A stretch of DNA of 64,000 nucleotides. Origin: Lamellibrachia columna. Taxonomy: Eukaryota > Annelida > Polychaeta > Sabellida > Siboglinidae. A program made the translations under genes and the position numbers. The stretch covers positions 3,102,227 to 3,166,226 of the forward strand of contig OY759261.1 in the NCBI GenBank assembly GCA_963662155.1, given 5' to 3'. Shown here piece by piece: positions 1 through 12,002 of this stretch (within the stretch, counting starts at the first letter, position 1; the number at the start of each line of letters is the position of its first letter). The notes below the pieces were generated by a model that made no database searches, had not been told where the DNA came from, and was given only the letters and a program-made list of their open reading frames with translations.

Positions 1-3000
1 TGTATGTTAATTGTAGCTGATGTCCTTCATGCTCAGCGGGGGTTACAGAGAATGTTGACTTTGCATGTTAACTGTAGCTGATGTCCTTCATGCCCAGCGG
101 GGGTTATCAAGAATGTTGACTTTGTATGTTAATTGTAGCTGATGTCCTTCATGCTCAGCGGGGGTTACAGAGAATGTTGACTTTGTATGTTAACTGTAGC
201 TGATGTCCTTCATGCCCAGCGGGGGTTACAGAGAATGTTGACTTTGTATGTTAACTGTAGCTGATGTCCTTCATGTTCAGCGGGGGTTATAGAGAATGTT
301 GACTTTGTATGTTAACTGTAGCTGATGTCCTTCATGCTCAGCGGGGGTTACAAAGAATGTTGACTTTGTATGTTAACTGTAGCTGATGTCCTTCATGTTC
401 AGCGGGGTTATAGAGAATGTTGACTTTGTATGTTAACTGTAGCTGATGTCCTTCATGTTCAGCGGGGTTATAGAGAATGTTGACTTTGTATGTTAACTGT
501 AGCTGATGTCCTTCATGCTCAGCGGGGGTTATCAAGAATGTTGACTTTGTATGTTAACTGTAGCTGATGTCCTTCATGTTCAGCGGGGGTTACAGAGAAT
601 GTTGACTTTGTATGTTAACTGTAGCTGATGTCCTTCATGTTCAGTGGGGGTTATCAAGAATGTTGACTTTATGTTCAGCGGGGGTTATAGAGAATGTTGA
701 CTTTGTATGTTAACTGTAGCTGATGTCCTTCATGCCCAGCGGGGGTTACAGAGAATGTTGACTTTGTATGTTAACTGTAGCTGATGTCCTTCATGTTCAG
801 CGGGGGTTACAGAGAATGTTGACTTTGTATGTTAATTGTAGCTGATGTCCTTCATGCTCAGCGGGGGTTATCAAGAATGTTGACTTTGTATGTTAATTGT
901 AGCTGATGTCCTTCATGCTCAGCGGGGGTTACAGAGAATGTTGACTTTGTATGTTAACTGTAGCTGATGTCCTTCATGCCCAGCGGGGGTTATCAAGAAT
1001 GTTGACTATGTATGTTAACTGTAGCTGATGTCCTTCATGCCCAGCGGGGGTTACAGAGAATGTTGACTTTGTATGTTAAATGTAGCTGATGTCCTTCATG
1101 CTCAGTGGGGGTTATCAAGAATGTTGACTTTGTATGTTAACTGTAGCTGATGTCCTTCATGCTCAGTGGGGGTTATCAAGAATGTTGACTTTGTATGTTA
1201 ACTGTAGTTGATGTCCTTCATGCTCAGTGGGGGTTATCAAGAATGTTGACTTTGTATGTTAACTGTAGCTGATGTCCTTCATGTTCAGCGGGGGTTACAG
1301 AGAATGTTGACTTTGTATGTTAACTGTAGCTGATGTCCTTCATGTTCAGTGGGGGTTATCAAGAATGTTGACTTTATGTTCAGCGGGGGTTATAGAGAAT
1401 GTTGACTTTGTATGTTAACTGTAGCTGATGTCCTTCATGCCCAGCGGGGGTTACAGAGAATGTTGACTTTGTATGTTAACTGTAGCTGATGTCCTTCATG
1501 TTCAGCGGGGGTTACAGAGAATGTTGACTTTGTATGTTAACTGTAGCTGATGTCCTTCATGCCCAGCGGGGGTTACAGAGAATGTTGACTTTGTATGTTA
1601 ACTGTAGCTGATGTCCTTCATGTTCAGCGGGGGTTACAGAGAATGTTGACTTTGTATGTTAATTGTAGCTGATGTCCTTCATGCTCAGCGGGGGTTATCA
1701 AGAATGTTGACTTTGTATGTTAATTGTAGCTGATGTCCTTCATGCTCAGCGGGGGTTATCAAGAATGTTGACTTTGTATGTTAACTGTAGCTGATGTCCT
1801 TCATGCTCAGTGGGGGTTACAGAGAATGTTGACTTTGTATGTTAATTGTAGCTGATGTCCTTCATGCTCAGCGGGGGTTACAGAGAATGTTGACTTTGTA
1901 TGTTAACTGTAGCAGATGTCATTCATGTTCATCGGGGGTTATAGAGAATGTTGACTTTGTATGTTAACTGTAGCTGATGTCCTTCATGCTCAGCGGGGGT
2001 TACAAAGAATGTTGACTTTGTATGTTAACTGTAGCTGATGTCCTTCATGTTCAGCGGGGTTATAGAGAATGTTGACTTTGCATGTTAACTGTAGCTGATG
2101 TCCTTCATGTTCAGCGGGGGTTACAGAGAATGTTGACTTTGTATGTTAAATGTAGCTGATGTCCTTCATGCTCAGTGGGGGTTATCAAGAATGTTGACTT
2201 TGTATGTTAACTGTAGCTGATGTCCTTCATGCTCAGTGGGGGTTATCAAGAATGTTGACTTTGTATGTTAACTGTAGTTGATGTCCTTCATGCTCAGTGG
2301 GGGTTATCAAGAATGTTGACTTTGTATGTTAACTGTAGCTGATGTCCTTCATGTTCAGCGGGGGTTACAGAGAATGTTGACTTTGTATGTTAACTGTAGC
2401 TGATGTCCTTCATGTTCAGTGGGGGTTATCAAGAATGTTGACTTTATGTTCAGCGGGGGTTATAGAGAATGTTGACTTTGTATGTTAACTGTAGCTGATG
2501 TCCTTCATGCCCAGCGGGGGTTACAGAGAATGTTGACTTTGTATGTTAACTGTAGCTGATGTCCTTCATGTTCAGCGGGGGTTACAGAGAATGTTGACTT
2601 TGTATGTTAATTGTAGCTGATGTCCTTCATGCTCAGCGGGGGTTATCAAGAATGTTGACTTTGTATGTTAATTGTAGCTGATGTCCTTCATGCTCAGCGG
2701 GGGTTACAGAGAATGTTGACTTTGTATGTTAACTGTAGCTGATGTCCTTCATGCCCAGCGGGGGTTATCAAGAATGTTGACTTTGTATGTTAATTGTAGC
2801 TGATGTCCTTCATGCTCAGCGGGGGTTACAGAGAATTTTGACTTTGTATGTTAACTGTAGCTGATGTCCTTCATGTTCAGCGGGGGTTATAGAGAATGTT
2901 GACTTTGTATGTTAACTGTAGCTGATGTCCTTCATGCTCAGCGGGGGTTACAAAGAATGTTGACTTTGTATGTTAACTGTAGCTGATGTCCTTCATGTTC

Positions 3001-3590
3001 AGCGGGGTTATAGAGAATGTTGACTTTGCATGTTAACTGTAGCTGATGTCCTTCATGTTCAGCGGGGGTTACAGAGAATGTTGACTTTGTATGTTAACTG
3101 TAGCTGATGTCCTTCATGCCCAGCGGGGGTTACAGAGAATGTTGACTTTGTATGTTAAATGTAGCTGATGTCCTTCATGCTCAGTGGGGGTTATCAAGAA
3201 TGTTGACTTTGTATGTTAACTGTAGCTGATGTCCTTCATGCTCAGTGGGGGTTATCAAGAATGTTGACTTTGTATGTTAACTGTAGTTGATGTCCTTCAT
3301 GCTGAGTGGGGGTTATCAAGAATGTTGACTTTGTATGTTAACTGTAGCTGATGTCCTTCATGTTCAGCGGGGGTTACAGAGAATGTTGACTTTGTATGTT
3401 AACTGTAGCTGATGTCCTTCATGTTCAGTGGGGGTTATCAAGAATGTTGACTTTGTATGTTAACTGTAGTTGATGTCCTTCATGCTGAGTGGGGGTTATC
3501 AAGAATGTTGACTTTGTATGTTAACTGTAGCTGATGTCCTTCATGTTCAGTGGGGGTTATAGAGAATGTTGACTTTATATATTAATTGTG
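1..3590. repeat. 61-bp satellite array, about 58 copies
   Basis: A tandem array with period 61 bp fills the start of the window. Each unit carries a core like TTCATGCTCAGCGGGGGTTA followed by a variable CAGAGAATG, TCAAGAATG or TAGAGAATG segment. Some units are 60 bp (one G fewer) and several short units have lost about 20 bp (near 660, 1370 and 2440). Variant units recur in the same order, so blocks of many units have been duplicated. The array ends at about 3580-3590 by decaying into unique sequence. It begins before the window. No gene is supported inside it. Confidence 0.97.
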
Positions 3591-3662
3591 GTAAAGCACA
3601 GTAAAGTAGGAAATTATTTGTTATTTACATGTACAAACAGAATGTCACTGTTATATTGAACT

Positions 3663-3695
3663 TGTGTGTGTGCGCGCGCGCGCGCGCGCGTGCGT
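3663..3695. repeat. (TG)n/(CG)n microsatellite
   Basis: A short alternating purine-pyrimidine run, TG repeats passing into CG repeats, lies just after the satellite and about 60 bp before the first kinase-gene exon. It is potential Z-DNA-forming sequence. No function is inferred. Confidence 0.9.
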
Positions 3696-3757
3696 TCGTA
3701 TGTTCGAAATTCTTTTTAAACATCTCTTGCTGCACTGTATTGAACCCTCGTTGTTAG

Positions 3758-3859
3758 ATCGAGACCACTCCAATTGATGTGAGAGATGCAGCATTCATGG
3801 TACATGAATGTCAGGCCTGGCGACTCGCTCTCTCTGCGGCAGACTCACGACACAGACAG
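3758..3859 (+). CDS. IRE1/RNase L-like kinase gene, exon a (N-terminal helical region)
   Basis: This is the first visible exon of the host gene. It is preceded by a TTGTTAG acceptor and followed by a GTAAGT donor, and its 34 codons are phase 0 at both ends. The peptide begins IETTPIDVRDAAFMVHECQA and ends SRHRQ. It has no recognised domain but is helical in character, rich in A, R, E and L. It reads in phase into the next exon. Earlier exons must lie before the window, because there is no initiator context here and the phase is open. Exon status rests on splice signals, phase continuity and coding-like composition. Related kinases of this superfamily often carry variable N-terminal regions such as HEPN-like or coiled regions, and which one applies here cannot be told. 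Confidence 0.6.
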
Positions 3860-4602
3860 GTAAGTGTCGAACAATCACTAGGCAAATACAATCTCAAAGT
3901 GCCACAAATGTAATATTATCAGTGAGGTTCGACATCGTATAACTAGTCTAGAGTCAAAGGTACTCCATTTGTGGTACACACATAATATGAGTAACGTAGC
4001 AATACAATAAGTTAATATTATTTTGCATCTTCCCTGTGTAACTGCAATGTTTGGTTTGTTTTACTCATAACTCCCCTTATTCTGATAAACCATAATATAT
4101 GAAATGTGTGTCTAGTATTTAGCATTTATTTGAGTTTATGAACATGTAACATATGTCAGGTTAAACATATTGATATCAATGCCAGTGATGCTGTATTTTG
4201 TGGACATTGCCCATAATGTATTACTAAAGTAGTTAAACACACATGTTCACACAAAATTATTGCCGTATACCGGGGCATGGATGAACATGAAACTGTCCTG
4301 GCATGTTAAGTTAATCAACTGCATCATTACACTTTCATGACATTCTGAACAGTAACAATTCGAGGACTAAATGTTAAGGATATGTTGAAAGTCATCAACC
4401 CTGATTGTGACCTTTCAGGATATATCCTGCATATTACTCGACTAATTGATATTACAATACTCATTCTACTGCTGAGCTTCCAGTCAACTATAAATGTCAT
4501 TAGCGCTGATGTTGAATTTTGAATTATACTGCTTATTATTGGTTCTGATTAAAACTTTTCTATGCATGTGACATATCATTAATTATGACATTGTGTTTTC
4601 AG

Positions 4603-4687
4603 GACATTCAGAATCTTGTTGCATCTGATATTGCACTGGAGGGTCGTCTGCATGCAGAGATTGCAGAAGTCAAGCGGACCTTGGAAG
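4603..4687 (+). CDS. IRE1/RNase L-like kinase gene, exon b
   Basis: The acceptor is a good TGTGTTTTCAG and the donor is GTAGGC. The exon holds 28 codons plus one base (phase 0 to phase 1). The peptide runs from DIQNLVASDIALEGRL to EVKRTLE, a charged amphipathic helix likely to be a coiled coil. The leftover G joins the first two bases of the next exon to make a glycine codon, which supports the model. The following intron (about 10 kb) contains LINE, BEL, hAT and minisatellite sequence. Confidence 0.6.
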
Positions 4688-4739
4688 GTAGGCATACTGT
4701 TTAAGAATAACAATGAAGGGATACAACCTTTGTATGTAT

Positions 4740-6690
4740 GACATACATGACATACACGACAAGGAGTAGTAACCAAGGATGGTGGACTAGCGAGGTTGCA
4801 GAGGCAGTATGTGAAAAGAAGGAAGCCTGGAAAGAAATAGAGAAGACCAAGGAGAGAGGAAATGAACCGGATGCAAGGATGATACACACATACGGGCAGA
4901 AGAAGAGAGCGGCAAAAAGAGCTGTTGATAAGGTGAGGAGAGATATGGAAGCAGATGTATATAGCAAGCTAGATGAGGATGGTGGAAAGAAGATGATATA
5001 CAAAATGGCCCAAGACAGGGATGAGATGAGAATAGTAAGGACGTGAAGGGTGGGACGGTGATGAAGGATAGAAACGGGAAGTTAGTGACAGAACAAGAGG
5101 CAGTGCTGAAGGTCTGGGAAAGCTACTTCAAGGAGCTACTGAACCAGGAAAGAAATAACAACGATCTGGAATTACCATCATATGTAGAGAGGAAAGTGGA
5201 GTTAACTGATATTACGGATATAGAGATGCAAACCGGGATGAAAGGGATGAAGAAGGGAAGAGCACCTGGTATCGATGAGATGCGTGTGGAGGTGGTAATG
5301 GCAGCGGGGGAGAGTGGAATCAGATGGACAAAGAGGCTGCTGTATACATGTATGAGGCAAGGCAAAGTACCAGAGGAATGGCGGACAGGGCTAATAGTCC
5401 CAATATGGAAGAAGAAGGGAGATGTGCAAGACCCAGGGAAATACCGAGGAATCACACTTCTAAGTCACATCATGAAGCTGCTAGAGAGGATCCTGGATGT
5501 TAAGATGCGAAAGAAAGTAGAGAAGAATTGGGTGAAGAACAACAAGGATTCAGAAAGGGCAGAGGGACGACTGATGGGATGTTTGCATTAAGACAAATGG
5601 TAGAGAAGAGGTTGGGGATGCAAGGGAGAATGGCAGTGGGATTTGTGGACCTGGAGAAGGCCTATGACACAGTCCCAAGAGAGATGGCGATGGCAACAGT
5701 GAGATGGATGGGAGTTCCAGAAGCAGAAGCCAGGATGGTGGAAGCAATGTATGAGAGAACAAAAGGAAGAGTTGTGGTTGGATCTGGGTTGTCAGAAGAG
5801 TTTCCAGTTAACATCGGTTTGAGGCAAGGAAGTGCCCTTAGCCCTTTACTGTTCATCATGGTGATGGAAATAATCAGCAGGAAGATCAGCACGAAGGATA
5901 TTCTCAGGAAGATGTGCGCAGATGATCTGGCCATAATAGCAGAAAGCAAACAAGACCTACAGGAAGTGTTGGCGGAATGGAAGGGGGTGTTCGAGAAGCA
6001 CGGACTGAGAATGAGCCTAGAGAAGACAGAAGTGATGTGGGTTGGACACCAGAGAGAGGAATTGAACATCAGGTGGGATGGTAAGGAGATCAAGCAAGTG
6101 GATGGCTTTGTGTACCTTGGAGGAATGGTTATGGAGGATGGGCATTCAGCGGCAGAAGTGCGACGTCGGACACAAGCGGGAGCGAACGCTTGGAGAAAGG
6201 TAGAGGGAGTCATGTTGGACAGAAAATTTAAAAAAAAAGCTGAAAGGGAAAGTCCTGAGAACATGTGTTACACCAGCATGCCTGTATGGTCTGGAGACAG
6301 TGGCGTTGACAGAACAACAACAACAGAAGCAGCAAGTGTGTGAAAATAACTGGGTTCGGCGAATAACAAGAACAAAGAGGGTGGACAGAAGAAGGATGAA
6401 CGACCTAAGGAAAGAGGTTGGGATGCAATGCAGCCTAACAGGAAGATTGGTGAGAAGCAGGATGAGATGGGCAGGCCACTTGGTAAGATTGGCAAGCAAA
6501 CTAGCAAAGAGCAGAGGTGGAAAAACATCAAGGACGCAGGAAAAGGGGAAGGCCACAGCTGAGATGGGAGGACTGCGTGAGGAGGGACATGAGAAGATCG
6601 GGGGAGGATGAAAGATGGAGAGAGGGAGCGGCCGATAGAAAACTATGGAAAGAAAGAACAGAAAGAGTGGCTCGACAATATTGTACCTGA
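4740..6690 (+). pseudogene. RTE-like non-LTR retrotransposon, 5'-truncated, three frameshifts
   Basis: Reverse transcriptase remnant of a non-LTR retrotransposon inserted in the intron after exon b. Frames must be joined near 5040, 5530 and 6230, the last at a run of A. Visible motifs in order are a charged linker starting near GWWTSEVAEAV, the RT finger KKGRAPGIDE, WKKKGDVQDPGKYRGITLL, QQGFRKGRGTTD, FVDLEKAYDTVPRE, LRQGSALSPLLF and the catalytic box as CADDLAII. The tail HLVRLASK region ends near 6610. The endonuclease part is missing. The catalytic box has C where the family usually has Y. The clade is judged from motif style only (RTE-like). It is not functional as it stands. Confidence 0.8.
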
Positions 6691-6734
6691 CCCTCACCCC
6701 TGTACAGCAGGGAACAAGGAGGAAGAGCACCTGA

Positions 6735-7470
6735 TCGGATGGCGTACCTCAGGTTGAAGAGGCACTTTGCCGAGGCATCCTGTCAGCGTGGATCATTCCC
6801 TTGGCATCACGTACGTGTCTAGGTCATCTCTGAACTCAGTCTGACAGAGAAAGAAGAGAGCAAGTTGTGCGCACTTCAGCTCCTCTGCGCCAATCGCTCT
6901 GTAGTAACAAACTTTTCCTCAATTGTCATATCAGTGACATTTACATCAGCGGCATGTACATGATGCACACAGTGGCATTGAGGCATTCTTTCCTTCTCAA
7001 GATGACCTTCAATGCTTGTTTCGACTTCCACTTGAGAATCGTGTTCAAATGAGTCCTGTGGCCACATGTCTTCATGGTGAAGCAAGAACTGAAGACCTTT
7101 ATGCCAAGTCGACAGCTCATATACTGGCAGTGGCTTGGTGAGTGCATCTGCTGCGTTCATGCTTGACTGGACGTATCGAACCTCGTCCATGAAACGTGGA
7201 TGTGTGTCCTGGATTTCTTGAATGCGGGCAGATACAAACGGTTTGAAGTCTGCTGAAGCAGAGCGAATCCAGGTTAGAACAGTCTGTGAGTCGATCCAGA
7301 AGTGTTTGGACTCGATTCCATCTAGGGAGTCCTCGAGGAACTTGGCGAGTCGAGACATGATGATGGCGGCCATCAGTTCGAGTCATGGAATTGACTTTCT
7401 CTTCAGAGGTGCCACAAGTGCCTTCGCCATGACGAATCTCACGGCGATTGTGTCATCAGCAAGTGTCCAA
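6735..7470 (-). pseudogene. BEL/Pao LTR-retrotransposon pol fragment (RNase H to integrase N-terminus)
   Basis: Minus-strand coding remnant. It includes VRFVMAKALVAPLKRKSIP, then an in-frame stop (near 7385), then LELMAAIIMSRLAKFLEDSL, the RNase H signature WIDSQTVLTWI, and RYVQSSMNAADALTKPLPV. This matches the RNase H to integrase junction of BEL/Pao pol, where 'NPADxxSR'-type segments follow the RNase H. It continues past a frame change as LALFFLCQTEFRDDL to about 6735. No LTRs were seen. It abuts a hAT fragment on its upstream side at a short AT repeat. Confidence 0.75.
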
Positions 7471-7514
7471 CGTAACCATAGAACAGTGTATTGTGTGTGT
7501 ATATATATATATAC

Positions 7515-7960
7515 TGTGTATTTCCTCCAAGGAGCTGGCAGTGACATCGAACGAGTGAGACCCTGTCATCTGACGACACGCAAGAGCAGCCGAGACCCTC
7601 CCTAGGCTGTCTGGGTTGGGTGGTGACACCGATAAATGACTTGCCCCTCACCGACCAACAGTCTGTTGTCATTGCGACACAAGACTCTTGACGGTGTCAC
7701 GACACATCACTATCCTGTCAGGTCGAACGCCAGTCACCAGCGCCTTGAAGGATGGCAAACTCACGATGCTGAATGGCAGCAAACCCCTGGTGATCACATC
7801 CATGATCAGATGGTCGACTGTCAGTTGTGTCATAGAGCCAGCCTTCTGGTCACACTGTTCGAATCATAACTGCTTCACAGGTGGATTGTCACCAGTAGCA
7901 GTGATCTCGGTTCTCTTGCGCTTGCGAGAAGTCAACGAGGTGTACTTCTCTAGTTGACCC
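7515..7960 (-). pseudogene. hAT-type (BED finger) transposase fragment
   Basis: Minus-strand remnants in several frames match the start of hAT transposases. The order is a basic K/R linker (RKRKRTEI), VDHLIMDVITRGLLPFSIV, SLPSFKALVTGVRP, then TTDCWSVRGKSFIGVT, then GSHSFDVTASSLEEIHS. These correspond to the family's 'LPFSxVExxxF', 'TxDxWTSxxxxxYLxVTxH' and 'xxxGSHTYDxIA' segments. At least two frameshifts and stops break it. The DDE core and C-terminal dimerisation domain are absent. Confidence 0.65.
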
Positions 7961-8137
7961 TTGTGCATTAACTGTAATGTGAAGTTGAAGAATGATTAGT
8001 AAGTCAAGCAATAACAATGATAAACGTGGTTATATGAGTGGTATACCTGTCATGCTATAACGAAAACATTATGAAATAATTCAAACATTGGATATGCTAC
8101 AATGATCAGGTATGGGGTAATACGGCGAATAACACAA

Positions 8138-8693
8138 AAGTGTTTAGAAATGTTAACAATGATGGTGATAAACAACATTTACAAAACGATCTAGACAAAT
8201 TAGTTAGATGTTATTCAATTTTGGTAAATGTAAATGCCTGCATACAGGACACGGGAACTTGGATATAAACTATGATACTGTTCTAGGTACTACTGTAAAA
8301 GAAAAGGACTTAGGAGTTACAATAAGCGCTGATATGAAAGTTTCACAACAGTGTGGTATTGCAGCTTCAAAGGGTAATCAAATTCTTGGGTTGATTAGGA
8401 GAAACATAACATACAAAAAAATTAATCATTCCTCTGTATAAAGCAACAGTTAGACCTCATTTAGAATACTGTATACAAGCATTGAGACCATATCGTAAGA
8501 AGGATATAGATACGCTTGAATGAATACAGAGGAGAGGAACTAAAATGATTCCAGAACTGAGAGACCTTAGTTATGAAGAATGCCCAAAAGAATGTGGTTC
8601 AACAACCCTAGAGACAAGGAGGTTAAGAGGAGATTAGATTGACGTTTCTAAGATATTGAGTGGGTATGAATATATTGATAGAAATGTTTTTCC
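8138..8693 (+). pseudogene. CR1-like LINE fragment (RT thumb and C-terminus), copy 1
   Basis: Plus-strand fragment of the same CR1-like family that recurs six more times in this window. It includes the segment after the catalytic box (TKVFRNVNNDGDKQHLQNDL), a short deletion at 8205, then MLFNFGKCKCLHTGHGNLD, EKDLGVTISADMKVS and [15 protein letters not shown]. It continues with frame breaks to the IDRNVF region. Both ends are truncated. Confidence 0.85.
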
Positions 8694-8775
8694 TGTAATA
8701 GTAATAGATGAGATGTTTTCAAAAGATCCTAAAGTAATAGATAATAGTCTATTACTTTTCTATTACATCTATTGC
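8694..8775. repeat. Small palindromic AT-rich element
   Basis: A perfect 10-bp inverted repeat (8732-8741 and 8748-8757, AAGTAATAGA with its complement) is nested inside a weaker outer inverted repeat (GTAATAGATG near 8701 against CATCTATTGC near 8766). It directly abuts the truncated CR1 fragment. It may be a tiny MITE or hairpin formed at the break. Confidence 0.5.
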
Positions 8776-8925
8776 CACAAACTTACAAAAAGATCAGGTT
8801 TGTTTGCATGTTATTCTAACTGTTAGTAATTGTAAACAATGTACAGACAATGGCTGAGCCGTTATTCAAACAACATGAAAAGACCAATAGGCTGATAATT
8901 TGATGGATTCAGAAATACTTGCTCA

Positions 8926-9145
8926 ATCAAATCAAATCAAATCAGTTCTTTATTTCCAAATGAAAATAAAAAACTACAACATATACACATACACATCAAA
9001 TATCAGTAACGCAAATGGAAAGGGAGAAAGTAGAAATGTATTACTTATTAATCACTTTCCCCCAGTATCAAAGTAACATGTACATATTAATAGTAAACGT
9101 AAATTTATAGTATATATCAATGAAACAATGCAGGAGTAGCAAGCC
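8926..9145 (-). mobile_element. Possible 3' end of a LINE with (AAATC)n tail
   Basis: On the plus strand, AATCAAATCAAATCAAATC is followed by AGTTCTTTATTTCC. Read on the minus strand this gives GGAAATAAAGAACT followed by a short tandem tail, the usual arrangement for the 3' end of L2/RTE-type LINEs. No coding sequence is attached, so the family is not assigned. Confidence 0.4.
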
Positions 9146-9603
9146 AATTACTCATTGTTGAGATGCCCCATTGGGGTGGCCCCATTGGGGTTCACATTGC
9201 CACACAGACCCTTTGTTCAAATTTGGACAAATGTTCTCAGCTCAAATAGTGTGCAAATGTATGTTTAGCTAGTACAACAAAGAGTTCATGGGCAGTGACT
9301 GACTATGCTTAAATAAAAGGTTTTGTTACTGACACACAAAACTTGTAAAATAAGACAAACTGAGCTAGTAAATATTCGTAAGTTGTTAACTCAAAACAAC
9401 TTTTCTAATATTTTTTTTGCATTGAATTGATGAAGTAACTGTTAGTGAACTGGTATATTGGGATTATCGATCTCTTGCACAAAATGTTTCTTCAGATTTT
9501 TGGGAAAATGGCATGCTCTATTAAGACTTTAAGTAGGTTGAATTCTATGCTGACTGGTATACATTAACGATCAGAATACCGTTTACCGAATTGAAATATG
9601 TTT

Positions 9604-10705
9604 ACTTCAAGAACAATGACCACTTGAAAGGACACAAGAACAGTGACCACTTGTAAGGTCACAAGAACAGTGACCACTTGTAAGGACACAAGAACAATGA
9701 TCACTTGTAAGGACAAAAGAACAATGACCACCTGTAAGGACACAAAAACAATGACCACCTGTAAGGACACAAGAACAATGACCACCTGTAAGGACAAAAG
9801 AACAATGACCACTTGTAAGGACACAAGAACAATGACCACTTGTAAGGACACAAGAACAACGCCCACTTGTAAGGACAAAAGAACAATGATCACTTGTAAG
9901 GACAAAAGAACAATGACCACCTGTAAGGACACAAGAACAATGACCACCTGTAAGGACACAAGAACAATGACCACCTGTAAGGACACAAGAACAATGACCA
10001 CTTGTAAGGACACAAGAACGATGACCACTTGTAAGGACACAAGAACAATGACCACCTGTAAGGACAAAAGAACAATGACCACTTGTAAGGACACAAGAAC
10101 AATGACCACTTGTAAGGACACAAGAACAACGCCCACTTGTAAGGACACAAGAACAATGATCACTTGTAAGGACAAAAGAACAATGACCACCTGTAAGGAC
10201 ACAAGAACAATGACCACCTGTAAGGACACAAGAACAATGACCACCTGTAAGGACAAAAGAACAATGACCACTTGTAAGGACACAAGAACAATGACCACCT
10301 GTAAGGACACAAGAACAATGACCACTTGTAAGGACACAAGAACGATGACCACTTGTAAGGACACAAGAACAATGACCACCTGTAAGGACAAAAGAACAAT
10401 GACCACTTGTAAGGACAAAAGAACAATGACCACTTGTAAGGACACAAGAACAATGACCACTTGTAAGGACACAAGAACAACGCCCACTTGTAAGGACACA
10501 AGAACAATGACCACTTGTAAGGACAAAAGAACAATGACCACTTGTAAGGACACAAGAACAATGACCACTTGTAAGGACACAAGAACAACGCCCACTTGTA
10601 AGGACACAAGAACAGTGACCACTTTTAAGGACACAAGAACAATGGCCACTTTTAACGACACACAAACAATGACCATTTTTAAGGACACACGAACAGTGCC
10701 CTCTT
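9604..10705. repeat. 27-bp minisatellite, about 40 copies
   Basis: Tandem units of 27 bp, consensus near GACCACTTGTAAGGACACAA plus GAACAAT. Positional variants are CTTG/CCTG, ACACAAG/ACAAAAG, and ATGACC/ACGCCC. Because 27 is a multiple of three and the unit lacks stops, long open frames appear on both strands. They are a by-product of the period. The edges (9604-9660 and 10610-10700) carry more substitutions than the centre, as expected if the centre homogenises. Confidence 0.97.
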
Positions 10706-11229
10706 GATTGCATATCTTACAGTGCTTTGCGATTGGGTTTGAAAGCGATGACGTGATTGGGTGATTAATACACCGTCGAGACAGGAGGACAAATCGGATT
10801 AGCTAACTTATAAATGAACCCTGGGATCCCCTCCTTGATTTTCTGGGAAAATATGAGATCGATAAAATGAAAGCGTCGATGCCTACGCTTTGTGGTGAAG
10901 CTTAGGGTGTTACAGATTCTCAATATTATTAAGTGGTGTTGTGTCCGTCATAGAACTATTTTTATTTTAAGAAAAAACGGCTTACAACAGATTGTTTTTA
11001 TCCTTTTGGCATACTATAGAGGCTTCTATTTATTTACTATGTCGGGGCACTGACCTCATTATGGATGCACCAGCATTGAGGAATTCCACGGGTATTTTGT
11101 GACGTATGCGGTCATGCACCTTTTGGGAAAGCGAAACTATGTTAGAACTATCCGCTGACAATGGGGAATTCCAGTGGGTTTCCGCTCGGGGTTATTTGAC
11201 AATCTTACTGCTATTAGCCAGTTTTCTAC
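10706..11229. other. Intronic sequence without recognisable features
   Basis: No gene, tandem repeat or transposon signature was recognised here. It is ordinary mixed-composition intron sequence between the minisatellite and a MITE remnant. Confidence 0.5.
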
Positions 11230-11483
11230 ATTGTAGAATTGAAGATACGTAACAAGGGTGGTCATGAGATCAAAATATGGGTCCAGACCTGCATTTTTTT
11301 ATTTCACATCGTCGATTCGTTATATCCGATGATATTTCAATGGATTTTGGCCATTGGGACTGACAGAATTGTTTGTTATATCCAAAAATTTCCACAATTT
11401 TTTTTTTATATGTGCAGAAATTCATAAGAAATTCAATAAGAAAAAATCGGGACCAATTCATTATATCCGAGGTTTACTGTATA
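11230..11483. mobile_element. MITE remnant with 'TATATCCGA' terminal motif
   Basis: The right edge reads CATTATATCCGAGGTTTACTGTA. Its complement TACAGTAAACCTCGGATATA is the style of terminus seen on many Tc1/mariner (pogo-type) non-autonomous elements, often annotated as 'cagtaaacctcg...ggatataacgaa'. Internal copies of TTATATCC occur at about 11330 and 11378. The left terminus is not clear. The call is from motif style only. Confidence 0.4.
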
Positions 11484-11485
11484 CG

Positions 11486-11545
<60 letters not shown>

Positions 11546-11552
11546 TACGTAC
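11482..11552. repeat. (TGCG)n microsatellite
   Basis: About 17 copies of TGCG followed by a few TACG/TACA units, directly at the end of the MITE remnant. The open frame of repeated CVRA across it is an artefact. Confidence 0.95.
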
Positions 11553-12002
11553 GTACATACATATAATTGACAGGCAATCGTTTCGGGATGTAAGTGGCTG
11601 CATGTTCGTTTGGTCACATATTTGTGTGGTTATTAATTGAGGACAAATGAAGTCATAAAAAAACAGTGTCTATCATTATGTTGTCGTCATAACTTGTGTT
11701 ATGGAGATTATTAAAGCCTGCCGCACACTACGCGGTGCGACGGATACGCAACGCGATCATCGTATCGTGTGAGGCACAGGTCTACAACCATCATGGACGG
11801 GTTTTTCGTCACGTCATTGATCATTGTAGAAATTTAACATGTTCAATATCTACGAAAATTCATCTTTGACAGTTTTACAACCTCTTACATTGTTGTGTAA
11901 TGTGCGGCACTCTATGACCATCGTAGCCAATCATACACATGTGTTCAGTCATGTTACTTGCAACCATACAAAATACAGTGATAAGAATAACAATGGCAGA
12001 CA

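Noticed and set aside
338..535. Open frame with repeated PAEHEGHQLQL peptide
   Set aside because: It lies inside the 61-bp satellite, where three 60-bp units in a row keep the frame. The rest of the array breaks it.
1..3590. CRISPR-like repeat array
   Set aside because: Units are directly adjacent without unique spacers, and the genome is eukaryotic.
9607..10713. Long open frames (over 350 codons) on both strands
   Set aside because: They are a product of a 27-bp tandem unit without stops, open in several frames at once.
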